Shown: positions 1 through 7,363 of the stretch, piece after piece
How the letters are laid out: the number at the start of each line of letters is the position of its first letter
How positions within the stretch are numbered: position 1 is the stretch's first letter
NCBI GenBank assembly: GCA_016870855.1
Contig: VGAF01000013.1
Location: 1-20,663 of the forward strand
From: Actinomycetota bacterium
GTDB taxonomy: Bacteria; Actinomycetota; Actinomycetes; Nanopelagicales; Nanopelagicaceae
Reading direction: 5' to 3'
Length of the DNA: 20,663 nt
Position numbers and translations under genes: made by a program
The notes under the pieces: model-generated
The model's input: the letters and a program-made list of their open reading frames with translations, nothing else
The model's database searches: none
What the model was told of the DNA's origin: nothing

Positions 1-151
1 ACGCCAACAGGCGATTAACTCGCTCCGTAGTGAAGTTGGAACTTTGGCAACTGAGTTGGCATCGAAGATCGTCGGAGAAGCACTTGATGACCAGGTCCGA
101 CAATCTCGAATCGTCGATCGCTTCCTAGCTGATCTAGAGAAGCAGAAGTAG
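1..151 (+). CDS. atpF: ATP synthase F0 subunit b, C-terminal end (partial)
   Basis: Only the last 49 codons are present; the reading frame enters from before base 1 (first full codon at base 2) and stops with TAG at 149-151. The visible part includes AINSLRSEVGTLATELASKI and then VDRFLADLEKQK, a charged amphipathic helix of the kind seen at the C-terminal end of actinobacterial subunit b. This end contacts the delta subunit at the top of F1 and is part of the peripheral stalk. The membrane anchor lies outside the window. atpH follows 10 bp downstream, as in the usual atpBEFHAGDC order. Identity rests on this order and on the tail sequence. Confidence 0.93.
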   Translation, partial: RQQAINSLRSEVGTLATELASKIVGEALDDQVRQSRIVDRFLADLEKQK

Positions 152-161
152 GTAGATAACG

Positions 162-998
162 ATGACAAGAGCGATCGCAGATCTTGGCGGAACGAGCCGG
201 CAATCACTTTCCGCAGCTCGCGTCGCCCTCGATGCTGCGCTTGAAGGAAAGCAAGAGAGCGAAGCCGCAAAGTTTGCCGCCGAACTCTTTGCAGTCCTTG
301 CCGCCCTTGATTCATCGGCGCCGCTTCGCAGAGCCCTTACCGATGCATCGCGAGATGCGAAAGATAAGGCGAAACTCGTTACTGATCTATTTGATAAAAA
401 TGGCGGGGATGTCCTCTCTATCTTGACCAAATTAGTTGAAGTTAAATGGTCAAAGCCGAGCGATCTCGCCAATGCGATCGAGCAACTAGCCGTTGAGGCT
501 GAAGCAACTTCAGCTGATCTCGCTGGAAGTCTGGATCGACTCGAAGAGGAACTCTTTGGATTCTCAAAAGTTATCTCCTCAGATAGCGAACTGCTCCAAG
601 CCCTTAACTCGAATAAGTACAGCGCTGAAGGTAAGCGAGTTCTAGTTGCAAAGTTGTTTGGTGGAAAAGTTGCACCTGCTACCTCACGGATGTTGGGACA
701 CCTTGTAAGTGGCTTACGCGGAAGAAATCTTGAGGGAACGATCGCATATTACATCAAGGCAACCGCTGCTCGTAGAGAGCGGACGATTGCAACTGTTACG
801 AGCGCTATCGCTCTGACCGATACACAACGAGAGAAATTGGCCGCAGCACTTGCGGCAAAGATTGGACAGAAAGTCCGATTGAATGTCGAAGTCGACCCAA
901 CCGTTATGGGTGGGATCTCGATTCGATTTGCTGATGAATTGATTGACGCCACAATCGTCAATCGTTTGGCCGACGCGAGCAGAGCGCTCGCAGGATAA
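162..998 (+). CDS. atpH: ATP synthase F1 subunit delta
   Basis: This is the 278 aa delta subunit, linking the peripheral stalk (subunit b) to the top of the alpha3beta3 head. The length fits the long actinobacterial delta, about 270 aa against about 180 in E. coli. The N-terminal two thirds is helical, and the conserved C-terminal block (residues about 244-270) contains VDPTVMGGISIRFADELID, the OSCP/delta signature region. The ATG at 162 lies 10 bp after the atpF stop, with only a weak purine stretch (AGGTAG) in front, so translation may be coupled to atpF. It belongs to the same operon as atpA, 15 bp downstream. Confidence 0.96.
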   Translation: MTRAIADLGGTSRQSLSAARVALDAALEGKQESEAAKFAAELFAVLAALDSSAPLRRALTDASRDAKDKAKLVTDLFDKNGGDVLSILTKLVEVKWSKPSDLANAIEQLAVEAEATSADLAGSLDRLEEELFGFSKVISSDSELLQALNSNKYSAEGKRVLVAKLFGGKVAPATSRMLGHLVSGLRGRNLEGTIAYYIKATAARRERTIATVTSAIALTDTQREKLAAALAAKIGQKVRLNVEVDPTVMGGISIRFADELIDATIVNRLADASRALAG

Positions 999-1000
999 GT

Positions 1001-1006
1001 AGGGAG
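1001..1006 (+). promoter_or_regulatory. Ribosome binding site of atpA
   Basis: AGGGAG sits 7 nt before the atpA ATG at 1014, in the short gap after the atpH stop. It is one of the few strong Shine-Dalgarno sequences in the window; internal operon genes elsewhere mostly rely on overlap. Confidence 0.7.
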
Positions 1007-1013
1007 ATAAACC

Positions 1014-2639
1014 ATGGCGGAACTCACGATTCGACCTGAAGAGATTCGTGATGCCTTAGCGAACTTCGTTAAGTCGTACGAACCAGGCGCTGCGTCCCGT
1101 GATGAAATCGGAACTGTTGTCGAAACAGCCGATGGCATCGCTCGCGTTGAAGGACTTCCTTCAACAATGACGAATGAGTTGCTCAAGTTCGATGATGGCA
1201 CCCTCGGTATCGCACTCAACCTTGATGTGCGCGAGATCGGTGTTGTTGTTCTTGGAGATTTCAGTGGAATTGAAGAAGGACAGACGGTCCGTCGTACCGG
1301 CGAGATTCTTTCAGTCCCAGTTGGCGATGGCTTCTTAGGTCGCGTCGTTGACCCGCTAGGTCGCCCGATCGATGGCAAAGGCGAGATCAAGGCTGAGGCA
1401 ACTCGTGCCCTTGAACTTCAGGCGCCTTCTGTCGTACAACGCCAACCAGTTAAAGAACCGCTTGCGACCGGAATTAAAGCTATCGACGCGATGACCGCTA
1501 TCGGCCGCGGACAGCGTCAGCTAATCATCGGTGATCGCCAGACCGGTAAGACCGCTGTTGCAATCGATACCATCATCAATCAGCGCGAAAACTGGAAGAG
1601 CGGCGATAAGAAGAAACAAGTTAAATGCATTTACGTTGCTATCGGCCAGAAAGGTTCAACGATTGCTTCCGTCAAGGCGGCGCTCGAAGAAGCTGGCGCG
1701 ATGGAGTACACAACAATCGTTGCAGCTCCAGCATCAGATCCAGCTGGCTTTAAGTATCTAGCTCCATACACCGGTTCTGCGATCGGCCAGCACTGGATGT
1801 ACAAGGGCGAGCATGTATTAATTGTTTTTGATGATCTCTCCAAGCAAGCTGAGGCATACCGCGCAGTCTCGCTATTGCTTCGCCGTCCACCAGGTCGTGA
1901 GGCTTATCCTGGCGATGTCTTCTATTTACATTCACGTCTGCTAGAGCGTTGCGCGAAGTTATCTGATGAGTTGGGTGGCGGTTCAATGACCGGTCTTCCG
2001 ATTATCGAGACAAAAGGTAATGACGTCTCTGCCTTCATTCCTACAAACGTAATTTCAATTACTGACGGCCAGTGCTTCCTTGAGACTGACCTCTTCAACT
2101 CTGGTGTTCGCCCTGCTATTAACGTCGGTATCTCGGTATCGCGCGTTGGTGGTTCTGCACAGACAAAGGCGATGAAGAAGATTGCCGGACGTCTACGTCT
2201 TGATCTCGCTCAGTTCCGCGAACTAGAGGCATTCGCTGCTTTCGGTTCTGATCTTGATGCGGCATCAAAGGCCCAACTTGAGCGTGGTTCACGACTTGTT
2301 GAACTCCTAAAGCAGGCGCAATACACGCCTTATTCACTTGAGCGCATGGTTGTCTCAATCTGGGCCGGAACAACTGGCCAGCTTGATTCTGTCGCTGTTC
2401 AAGATATCCGCCGCTTTGAATCTGAGTTCTTGGAGTACATCGGTCGTTCTCACAAGGGAATCTTCGATGTAATCGCTGAGACTAAGGAACTTACCGATGA
2501 CACTGTCGCGAAATTGACCGCAGCAGTAAATGCGCTCAAGAGCGAGTTCAAATCATCGGTTGCCAAGCCGCTAAATGAGGCAGAAGCCGAGGCACAGGGC
2601 AGCGATGGCTCTGAGCAGATTACGAGATATAAGAAGTAA
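1014..2639 (+). CDS. atpA: ATP synthase F1 subunit alpha
   Basis: This is the 541 aa non-catalytic nucleotide-binding subunit of the F1 head. The N-terminal beta-barrel covers about residues 25-95. The P-loop GDRQTGKT is at 173-180, and the block around 367-379 reads PAINVGISVSRVG, where R377 is in the position of the arginine finger that completes the catalytic site on beta. A helical C-terminal domain follows to the end. Length and motifs are those of a full, intact alpha subunit; the last 25 residues are polar and variable. The ATG at 1014 is supported by an AGGGAG site. atpG begins 3 bp after the stop. Confidence 0.99.
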   Translation: MAELTIRPEEIRDALANFVKSYEPGAASRDEIGTVVETADGIARVEGLPSTMTNELLKFDDGTLGIALNLDVREIGVVVLGDFSGIEEGQTVRRTGEILSVPVGDGFLGRVVDPLGRPIDGKGEIKAEATRALELQAPSVVQRQPVKEPLATGIKAIDAMTAIGRGQRQLIIGDRQTGKTAVAIDTIINQRENWKSGDKKKQVKCIYVAIGQKGSTIASVKAALEEAGAMEYTTIVAAPASDPAGFKYLAPYTGSAIGQHWMYKGEHVLIVFDDLSKQAEAYRAVSLLLRRPPGREAYPGDVFYLHSRLLERCAKLSDELGGGSMTGLPIIETKGNDVSAFIPTNVISITDGQCFLETDLFNSGVRPAINVGISVSRVGGSAQTKAMKKIAGRLRLDLAQFRELEAFAAFGSDLDAASKAQLERGSRLVELLKQAQYTPYSLERMVVSIWAGTTGQLDSVAVQDIRRFESEFLEYIGRSHKGIFDVIAETKELTDDTVAKLTAAVNALKSEFKSSVAKPLNEAEAEAQGSDGSEQITRYKK

Positions 2640-2642
2640 TCC

Positions 2643-3557
2643 ATGGGCGCACAACTACGAATCTATCGGCGACGGATCCGCTCCGTTAAGTCGACCAAGA
2701 AGATTACGCGAGCGATGGAGTTAATCTCTGCCTCACGTATCGTCAAGGCGCAACAACGGGTCGCAGCTTCAACTCCTTATGCAAATGAGTTGACCCGTGC
2801 CGTAAGTGCAGTAGCAACTTTCTCAAACACAAATCATCCGCTCACTACTGAGTCGGAGAGCCCAAAGCGCGCTGCCGTCTTGATTATTACCGCAGATCGC
2901 GGCATGGCTGGCGCTTATTCAACAAATGCGATTAAGGAAGCGGAAGGGTTGATTGTCACCTTGAAAGAGCGTGGCCTACAAGTCCTTACCTATGTCGTCG
3001 GTCGTAAGGCTGTGAACTATTACAAGTTCCGCAATCGCGCTGTGAAGAATTCTTGGACTGGATTCTCCGATAAGCCGACTTATGCGAACGCTAAAGAGAT
3101 CTCAGCAGAACTAATCGCGGCATTCTTAAAAGATGCTGCTGTTGATGTAGAAGGCGTCGATGAACTGCATATCGTCTTCACCGAGTTCAAATCGATGATC
3201 ACTCAAATTGCGCTTAATAAGCGGATGCTGCCACTTGAGGTTGTTGAAGCTGATGGCCCAGCCCCGGCGGGCCTATTACCTATGTATGAATTCGAACCAA
3301 ATGCCGGTGAAGTCCTCAACGCACTTCTACCGCGCTATATCGAATCTCGCGTCTATAACGCGCTTCTGCAATCGGCCGCGTCCGAGCATGCAGCGCGTCG
3401 TCGCGCGATGAAATCAGCGACTGACAATGCTGATGAATTAATTAAGTCGTTGACCAGACTTGCAAATGCGGCCCGTCAGGCCGAAATTACGCAAGAGATA
3501 AGCGAAATCGTTGGCGGCGCAGATGCGCTCGCCTCAGCAAACGCAGGGAGCGAATGA
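2643..3557 (+). CDS. atpG: ATP synthase F1 subunit gamma
   Basis: This is the 304 aa central rotor shaft of F1. The N-terminal helix (residues 1-40, containing RSVKSTKKITRAMELISASR) and the C-terminal helix (about 255-300, with ARQAEITQEISEIVGGADAL) form the coiled coil that turns inside alpha3beta3; the middle is the Rossmann-like domain. The start lies 3 bp after the atpA stop with no good Shine-Dalgarno site, so re-initiation after atpA is likely. The stop TGA overlaps the atpD start. Length agrees with actinobacterial gamma subunits. Confidence 0.98.
   Translation: MGAQLRIYRRRIRSVKSTKKITRAMELISASRIVKAQQRVAASTPYANELTRAVSAVATFSNTNHPLTTESESPKRAAVLIITADRGMAGAYSTNAIKEAEGLIVTLKERGLQVLTYVVGRKAVNYYKFRNRAVKNSWTGFSDKPTYANAKEISAELIAAFLKDAAVDVEGVDELHIVFTEFKSMITQIALNKRMLPLEVVEADGPAPAGLLPMYEFEPNAGEVLNALLPRYIESRVYNALLQSAASEHAARRRAMKSATDNADELIKSLTRLANAARQAEITQEISEIVGGADALASANAGSE
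3545..3550 (+). promoter_or_regulatory. Ribosome binding site deciding the atpD start
   Basis: AGGGAG lies 3 nt before the ATG at 3554 and 6 nt before the second ATG at 3557. Spacing favours the second ATG, which would make the junction a TGATG stop/start and shorten the beta subunit by one residue. Confidence 0.55.
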
Positions 3558-4978
3558 TGACAACTAAGACAGCAACCGGACGCGTAGCGCGTGTGATTGG
3601 ACCGGTCGTTGATATCGAATTCCCATCGGATTCGATGCCTGCGATCTACAACGCGTTACAGATAGATATCACCATCGGAGGTGAGAAGCGTCTGTTGACT
3701 CTTGAAGTCGCACAGCACATCGGCGACAACATGGTCCGCGCAATCTCGATGCAACCTACCGACGGTATGGTCCGTGGCGTAGAAGTCCGTGACACAGGTG
3801 CTGCTATCTCTGTTCCAGTCGGAGATGTAACCAAGGGTCACGTATTCAATGCGCTCGGTGAATCCCTAGATGTCCCAACTTCATCACTAGAAGTGAAGGA
3901 GCGTTGGCCAATCCATCGCTCTGCTCCTGATTTCGATCAACTCGAATCCAAGACCGAGACCTTCGAAACCGGTATTAAAGTTATCGATCTTCTAACTCCT
4001 TATGTAAAGGGTGGAAAGATCGGACTATTCGGTGGCGCAGGTGTTGGTAAGACTGTTCTTATCCAAGAGATGATTTATCGCGTCGCAGAAAACTTCGGTG
4101 GTGTTTCGGTATTCGCCGGCGTTGGTGAGCGTACCCGTGAAGGTAACGACTTGTTCCTAGAAATGACCGAGACTGGCGTTATCAATAAAACAGCGCTCGT
4201 CTTCGGACAGATGGATGAGCCACCCGGGACCCGTCTTCGCGTTGCTCTCTCCGCGCTAACAATGGCTGAGTATTTCCGCGATGTACAAAAGCAGGACGTG
4301 CTTCTATTCATCGACAACATCTTCCGCTTTACCCAAGCAGGTTCTGAGGTTTCAACGCTTCTTGGCCGTATGCCTTCAGCTGTGGGATACCAGCCAACAC
4401 TTGCTGATGAGATGGGCGTTCTCCAAGAGCGAATCACCTCAACTCGTGGTAATTCAATTACCTCGATGCAGGCGATTTATGTTCCTGCCGATGACATCAC
4501 AGATCCGGCTCCGCACACAACCTTCGCCCACCTTGATGCGACCACAGTTCTCTCGCGTCCAATTTCTGAGTTGGGTATCTATCCTGCGGTGGATCCACTT
4601 GATTCAACATCACGTATCTTGGATCCGCGCTATATCGGCGAGAATCACTTCCGCGTTGCAAACCGCGTAAAGCAGATCTTGCAGCGTTATAAGGATCTTC
4701 AAGACATCATCGCAATTCTTGGTATCGATGAGCTATCTGAAGAAGATCGCATCCTCGTCGGTCGCGCCCGCCGTATCCAGCGCTTCCTCTCCCAGAACAC
4801 CTTCGTTGCGAAGGTATTCACCGGAATCGATGGATCATTCGTTCCACTTACCGAAACAATCTCAGCCTTCGATGCGCTGGCAAATGGCGATTATGACCAT
4901 GTACCAGAGCAGGCATTCTTCATGTGCGGTGGCCTAGATGATGTTGAACGTAAGGCAGCAGAGTTGGCGAAGAGCTAA
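3554..4978 (+). CDS. atpD: ATP synthase F1 subunit beta (catalytic)
   Basis: This is the 474 aa catalytic subunit. The P-loop GGAGVGKT is at 160-167, and the catalytic glutamate is E192 in GERTREGND. The FIDNIFRF block lies around 252-259, the family signature PAVDPLDSTS at 344-353, and the DELSEED lever that contacts gamma at 392-398. All key residues are intact. Two ATG codons are adjacent (3554 and 3557); the AGGGAG at 3545 is better spaced for the second, so the true protein may be 473 aa. The gene overlaps the atpG stop by 4 bp, or 1 bp from the second ATG, giving coupled translation. Confidence 0.98.
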   Translation: MMTTKTATGRVARVIGPVVDIEFPSDSMPAIYNALQIDITIGGEKRLLTLEVAQHIGDNMVRAISMQPTDGMVRGVEVRDTGAAISVPVGDVTKGHVFNALGESLDVPTSSLEVKERWPIHRSAPDFDQLESKTETFETGIKVIDLLTPYVKGGKIGLFGGAGVGKTVLIQEMIYRVAENFGGVSVFAGVGERTREGNDLFLEMTETGVINKTALVFGQMDEPPGTRLRVALSALTMAEYFRDVQKQDVLLFIDNIFRFTQAGSEVSTLLGRMPSAVGYQPTLADEMGVLQERITSTRGNSITSMQAIYVPADDITDPAPHTTFAHLDATTVLSRPISELGIYPAVDPLDSTSRILDPRYIGENHFRVANRVKQILQRYKDLQDIIAILGIDELSEEDRILVGRARRIQRFLSQNTFVAKVFTGIDGSFVPLTETISAFDALANGDYDHVPEQAFFMCGGLDDVERKAAELAKS

Positions 4979-4983
4979 ATCTG

Positions 4984-5247
4984 ATGAGCGATAACGTACT
5001 AACGGTCGAATTCGTAACGCCAGAAGCGCGGATTTTCTCGGGTAAAGCAAAGATGGTATCTGCGCGCACCCTAGAAGGTGATCTAGGAATTCTTCCTGTT
5101 CATGCCCCGCTTCTTGGCGTACTTGTCGATGGAAAAGTCGTTATCAAAAACGTCGAAGGTGGCGAAGAGGAATTCCAAGTAAGCGGTGGTTTTCTCTCCG
5201 TTGCAAACAATCGTGTTTCGATCCTCGGTGAAGCAAGCGCCCTTTAA
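4984..5247 (+). CDS. atpC: ATP synthase F1 subunit epsilon, short form
   Basis: This 87 aa subunit corresponds to the N-terminal beta-sandwich of epsilon: FVTPEARIFSGKAKMV near the start, GDLGILPVHAPLLGVL at about 36-51, and GGFLSVANNRVSILGEA at the end. The two-helix C-terminal domain, present in E. coli (139 aa) and mycobacterial (about 121 aa) epsilon, is absent. No continuation is visible in another frame, because the downstream reading frame encodes a signal peptide. The protein should still connect gamma to the c-ring, but it lacks the part that inhibits ATP hydrolysis. The start is 5 bp after the atpD stop. It ends the atp operon, and its last 20 bp are shared with the next gene. Confidence 0.95.
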   Translation: MSDNVLTVEFVTPEARIFSGKAKMVSARTLEGDLGILPVHAPLLGVLVDGKVVIKNVEGGEEEFQVSGGFLSVANNRVSILGEASAL

Positions 5248-5983
5248 AGCGCTCTTTTTTGCGCTTGCCTTGCTGGCAAGTAGCGCTATTCCAGCAGCAG
5301 CCCACCAACCGGTCTCGCTAAACGCGCAATCAGCACGTATTGATACCAGCCCAGTTCTCATCGAGGGAAGTATCTCTTTTGCAGTAACTGCGAACTTCAC
5401 CAAGTCAGGTGAGCGTAGATATTTCCGCTTTGCACTCCGCGAAGGAGAAGCGCTAAAGCTTGAGTATTTGATCTTAGATCGCCGTCCAGAAAACGCACTT
5501 AAGAGTTCACAACTACCGGTGGTTACGATCACTTCACCGAGTGGGAAGAAATCAAATTTAAAGATAAATGAACGAACTAAGTTCTACGAACCCTATGGAA
5601 AGCAGAACTATCTCTTCTTATCGCGAGCAAATCGAGCTGGCGAAAGCGGTATCTACACTGTGGAGATGCGCTCCCGTGCCAGAGCATCGGCGCTAGTGGC
5701 GGTTGGAAGTAAGGAAGTCCGTGGGGAAGTGATGCAGATAAGTAATCTTGCCAGCTCTTGCCCAAAGAAGATTAGCGATGAGATGGAGATTAGCGAGAAG
5801 CGCGCTAACCAACTAGTTGGATTAAGTGAACGCGCTGGCGAGATTTGTTCCCTATTAAATGGCTGGGGTTATCGAGTAGTTCAACGTGATGGGGAAGACT
5901 TCGCGGTAACAATGGATTACCGCTCTAATCGAATCAATGTAAAGGTTAAAGCTGAGAAGATCTTTGAAGTAACTGTTGGCTAA
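5228..5983 (+). CDS. Secreted protein with putative C-terminal peptidase inhibitor I78 domain
   Basis: This 251 aa protein starts at GTG 5228, chosen because it places a clean signal peptide at the N-terminus: MKQAPFK, then a hydrophobic stretch to about residue 20, then IPAAA before HQ (likely cleavage after residue 25). Residues about 45-155 are beta-rich (RYFRFALREGEALKLEY, a PVVTITSPSGKK block, GIYTVEMRSR) and resemble pre-peptidase C-terminal-like sandwiches; this is a loose resemblance. Residues about 190-251 (ANQLVGLSERAGEICSLL, RVVQRDGEDFAVTMDYRSNR, then INV and a final VTVG) follow the layout of I78 inhibitors: a TMDYR-x2-RIN core and a terminal beta-strand. Cys178 and Cys207 could form a disulfide. 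The gene overlaps atpC by 20 bp and has no evident Shine-Dalgarno site, so it may be read through from atp. The I78 call is from memory of the family. Confidence 0.7.
   Translation: MKQAPFKALFFALALLASSAIPAAAHQPVSLNAQSARIDTSPVLIEGSISFAVTANFTKSGERRYFRFALREGEALKLEYLILDRRPENALKSSQLPVVTITSPSGKKSNLKINERTKFYEPYGKQNYLFLSRANRAGESGIYTVEMRSRARASALVAVGSKEVRGEVMQISNLASSCPKKISDEMEISEKRANQLVGLSERAGEICSLLNGWGYRVVQRDGEDFAVTMDYRSNRINVKVKAEKIFEVTVG
5233..5268 (+). terminator. Candidate terminator / alternative hairpins at the end of the atp operon
   Basis: AGCGC (5236-5240) can pair with GCGCT (5249-5253), followed immediately by C and six T: a weak intrinsic-terminator layout right at the atpC stop. The same left arm, extended to GCAAGCGC (5233-5240), can instead pair perfectly with GCGCTTGC (5261-5268), which would replace the first hairpin. 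The region also encodes the signal peptide of the next gene, so the pairing may be accidental. Confidence 0.3.
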
Positions 5984-5991
5984 ATCGTTAA

Positions 5992-7335
5992 CTAATCAAC
6001 TCTTGTAACGTCAGCGCCGAGCGCACGTAGTTGTTCGGCAAACTTCGGATAGCCACGATCAACGTGATGGGCGCCCTCCACAAAAGTTATTCCATCAGCA
6101 ACTAACCCCGCTAGGACTAGGCCAGCGCCTGCGCGGATATCTGATGCCACGACCGGAGCGGATGAGAGGCGGGCAATTCCAGTCACCGAAGCATGATGGC
6201 CATCAACGCGGATATCTGCACCGAGGCGCAGTAACTCATTTACAAACATAAATCGTCCTTCAAAGACATTCTCAGTCACTAGTGCGGTGCCATCGGCTAT
6301 CGAATTGAGCGTAATTGCAAAGGGTTGGAGGTCGGTGGGGAAACCTGGGAAAGGCAGGGTAGAGATGTCGATTGAAGTGGGGCGGCGCGACATCTTCACT
6401 CGAAGGCCATCAGATGTAGCGGTTACTACGGCGCCTGCAGCAACTAACTTATCTAATGGAAGCTCTAAATCACTAGGTCTGGCGCCATGAATTGCGATAT
6501 CTCCTTGGGTTATCGCGGCGGCGAAAGCCCAAGTTCCGGTAACGATTCGATCTGGGATAGCGGTGTGATCAACTCGGTGAAGCGTATCTACTCCGGTAAT
6601 TGTTAACGTTGGCGTTCCTAGCCCTTCGATCTTTGCGCCCATCGCATTTAAGAAATTACCAATATCGACTAAATCTGGTTCGCGCGCTGCATTCTCAAGA
6701 GTTGTTACACCTTTTGCGAGGACCGCAGCAGTCATGATGTTCTCGGTCGCACCGACGCTAGGAAAATCTAATTCAATTCGTGCGCCACGGAGCCCTCTTG
6801 GAGCGCTCGCAATTATGTAACCATGTTCGTTATGTGTTTGCGCGCCTAACTCAATCAAACCGCGGGTATGGAAATCCAATCCTCGCGAACCAATCGCATC
6901 GCCTCCGGGAAGCGCAACTTCAGCCCGACCCAATCGGGCAACAAGTGGACCAAGGACATTTATTGATGCGCGTAACTTTCTAACATATTGGTAATCAGCT
7001 CGGTGGGCTAACTTTTCAGGAACTAAAATCTCAATCTCGCTCTTTTCATCTCCACGATCGATTGAACAACCGAGGCTCGTGAGTAGTTCGCCCATCATTG
7101 AAACATCGGCGATATCTGGAACATTGCGGAGCGTGTATTTGCCGGGAGCCATCAAGGTCACAGCCATTAACTTCAAAATCGAATTCTTAGCCCCAGAGAT
7201 ATTTACTTCACCGACTAGGGGAGAGCCACCAACGATCTGAAAGCGATCTAGCGGAAACTCGCTCAATTCATCGCCTCGCTCTCTTAAAGTTTCGAACGGT
7301 CCATAGTGGGGTTGAGATTCAATCCGAGTGGTCAC
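5992..7335 (-). CDS. murA: UDP-N-acetylglucosamine 1-carboxyvinyltransferase (MurA)
   Basis: This cytoplasmic enzyme transfers enolpyruvate from PEP to UDP-GlcNAc, the first committed step of peptidoglycan synthesis. The family start DRFQIVGGSPLVGEVNISGA is followed by GAKNS with the catalytic lysine (K50). The active-site loop reads ALPGGDAIGSRG with Asp146 where E. coli has Cys115; this Asp is usual in mycobacteria and gives insensitivity to fosfomycin. From the GTG at 7335 the protein is 447 aa, with about 27 residues before the family start. A TTG at 7266 with GAGG 7 nt upstream would give 424 aa, the usual length, and fits a TAACAT box immediately before 7335, so the shorter form is plausible. 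The gene is convergent with the I78-type gene (8 bp gap). Confidence 0.96.
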   Translation of the reverse strand: MTTRIESQPHYGPFETLRERGDELSEFPLDRFQIVGGSPLVGEVNISGAKNSILKLMAVTLMAPGKYTLRNVPDIADVSMMGELLTSLGCSIDRGDEKSEIEILVPEKLAHRADYQYVRKLRASINVLGPLVARLGRAEVALPGGDAIGSRGLDFHTRGLIELGAQTHNEHGYIIASAPRGLRGARIELDFPSVGATENIMTAAVLAKGVTTLENAAREPDLVDIGNFLNAMGAKIEGLGTPTLTITGVDTLHRVDHTAIPDRIVTGTWAFAAAITQGDIAIHGARPSDLELPLDKLVAAGAVVTATSDGLRVKMSRRPTSIDISTLPFPGFPTDLQPFAITLNSIADGTALVTENVFEGRFMFVNELLRLGADIRVDGHHASVTGIARLSSAPVVASDIRAGAGLVLAGLVADGITFVEGAHHVDRGYPKFAEQLRALGADVTRVD

Positions 7336-7357
7336 ATGTTAGTGAACCCAATAGGCT
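7329..7357 (+). promoter_or_regulatory. Candidate promoter of the adenosyltransferase gene (leaderless layout)
   Basis: TAGGCT (7352-7357) ends 6 nt before the ATG at 7364. TGGTCA (7329-7334), a four-of-six match to TTGACA, lies 17 bp upstream. The transcript would begin at or next to the start codon. Confidence 0.5.
7336..7341 (-). promoter_or_regulatory. Candidate -10 element for murA
   Basis: On the minus strand TAACAT directly abuts the GTG at 7335. A transcript starting 6-7 nt further would exclude that GTG and leave a leader of about 60 nt to the TTG at 7266. No convincing -35 was seen. Confidence 0.35.
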
Positions 7358-7363
7358 CACCCC

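Noticed and set aside
749..1390. 213-codon open frame on the minus strand across the atpH/atpA junction
   Set aside because: It lies opposite two certain genes, is rich in Ser/Pro/Arg, and has no recognisable motif or start signal; a composition shadow.
5186..5227. Longer N-terminus for the I78-type protein from GTG 5186
   Set aside because: It would put 14 residues in front of a clean signal peptide and lengthen the overlap with atpC to 62 bp; GTG 5228 fits export better.
5083..5532. 149-codon minus-strand open frame opposite atpC and the I78-type gene
   Set aside because: Low-complexity sequence opposite two supported genes, with no signal or family resemblance.
5975..6001. Inverted repeat between the convergent I78-type gene and murA
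   Set aside because: Only about seven of nine positions pair, including a G-T, and there is no T run; too weak to call a terminator.
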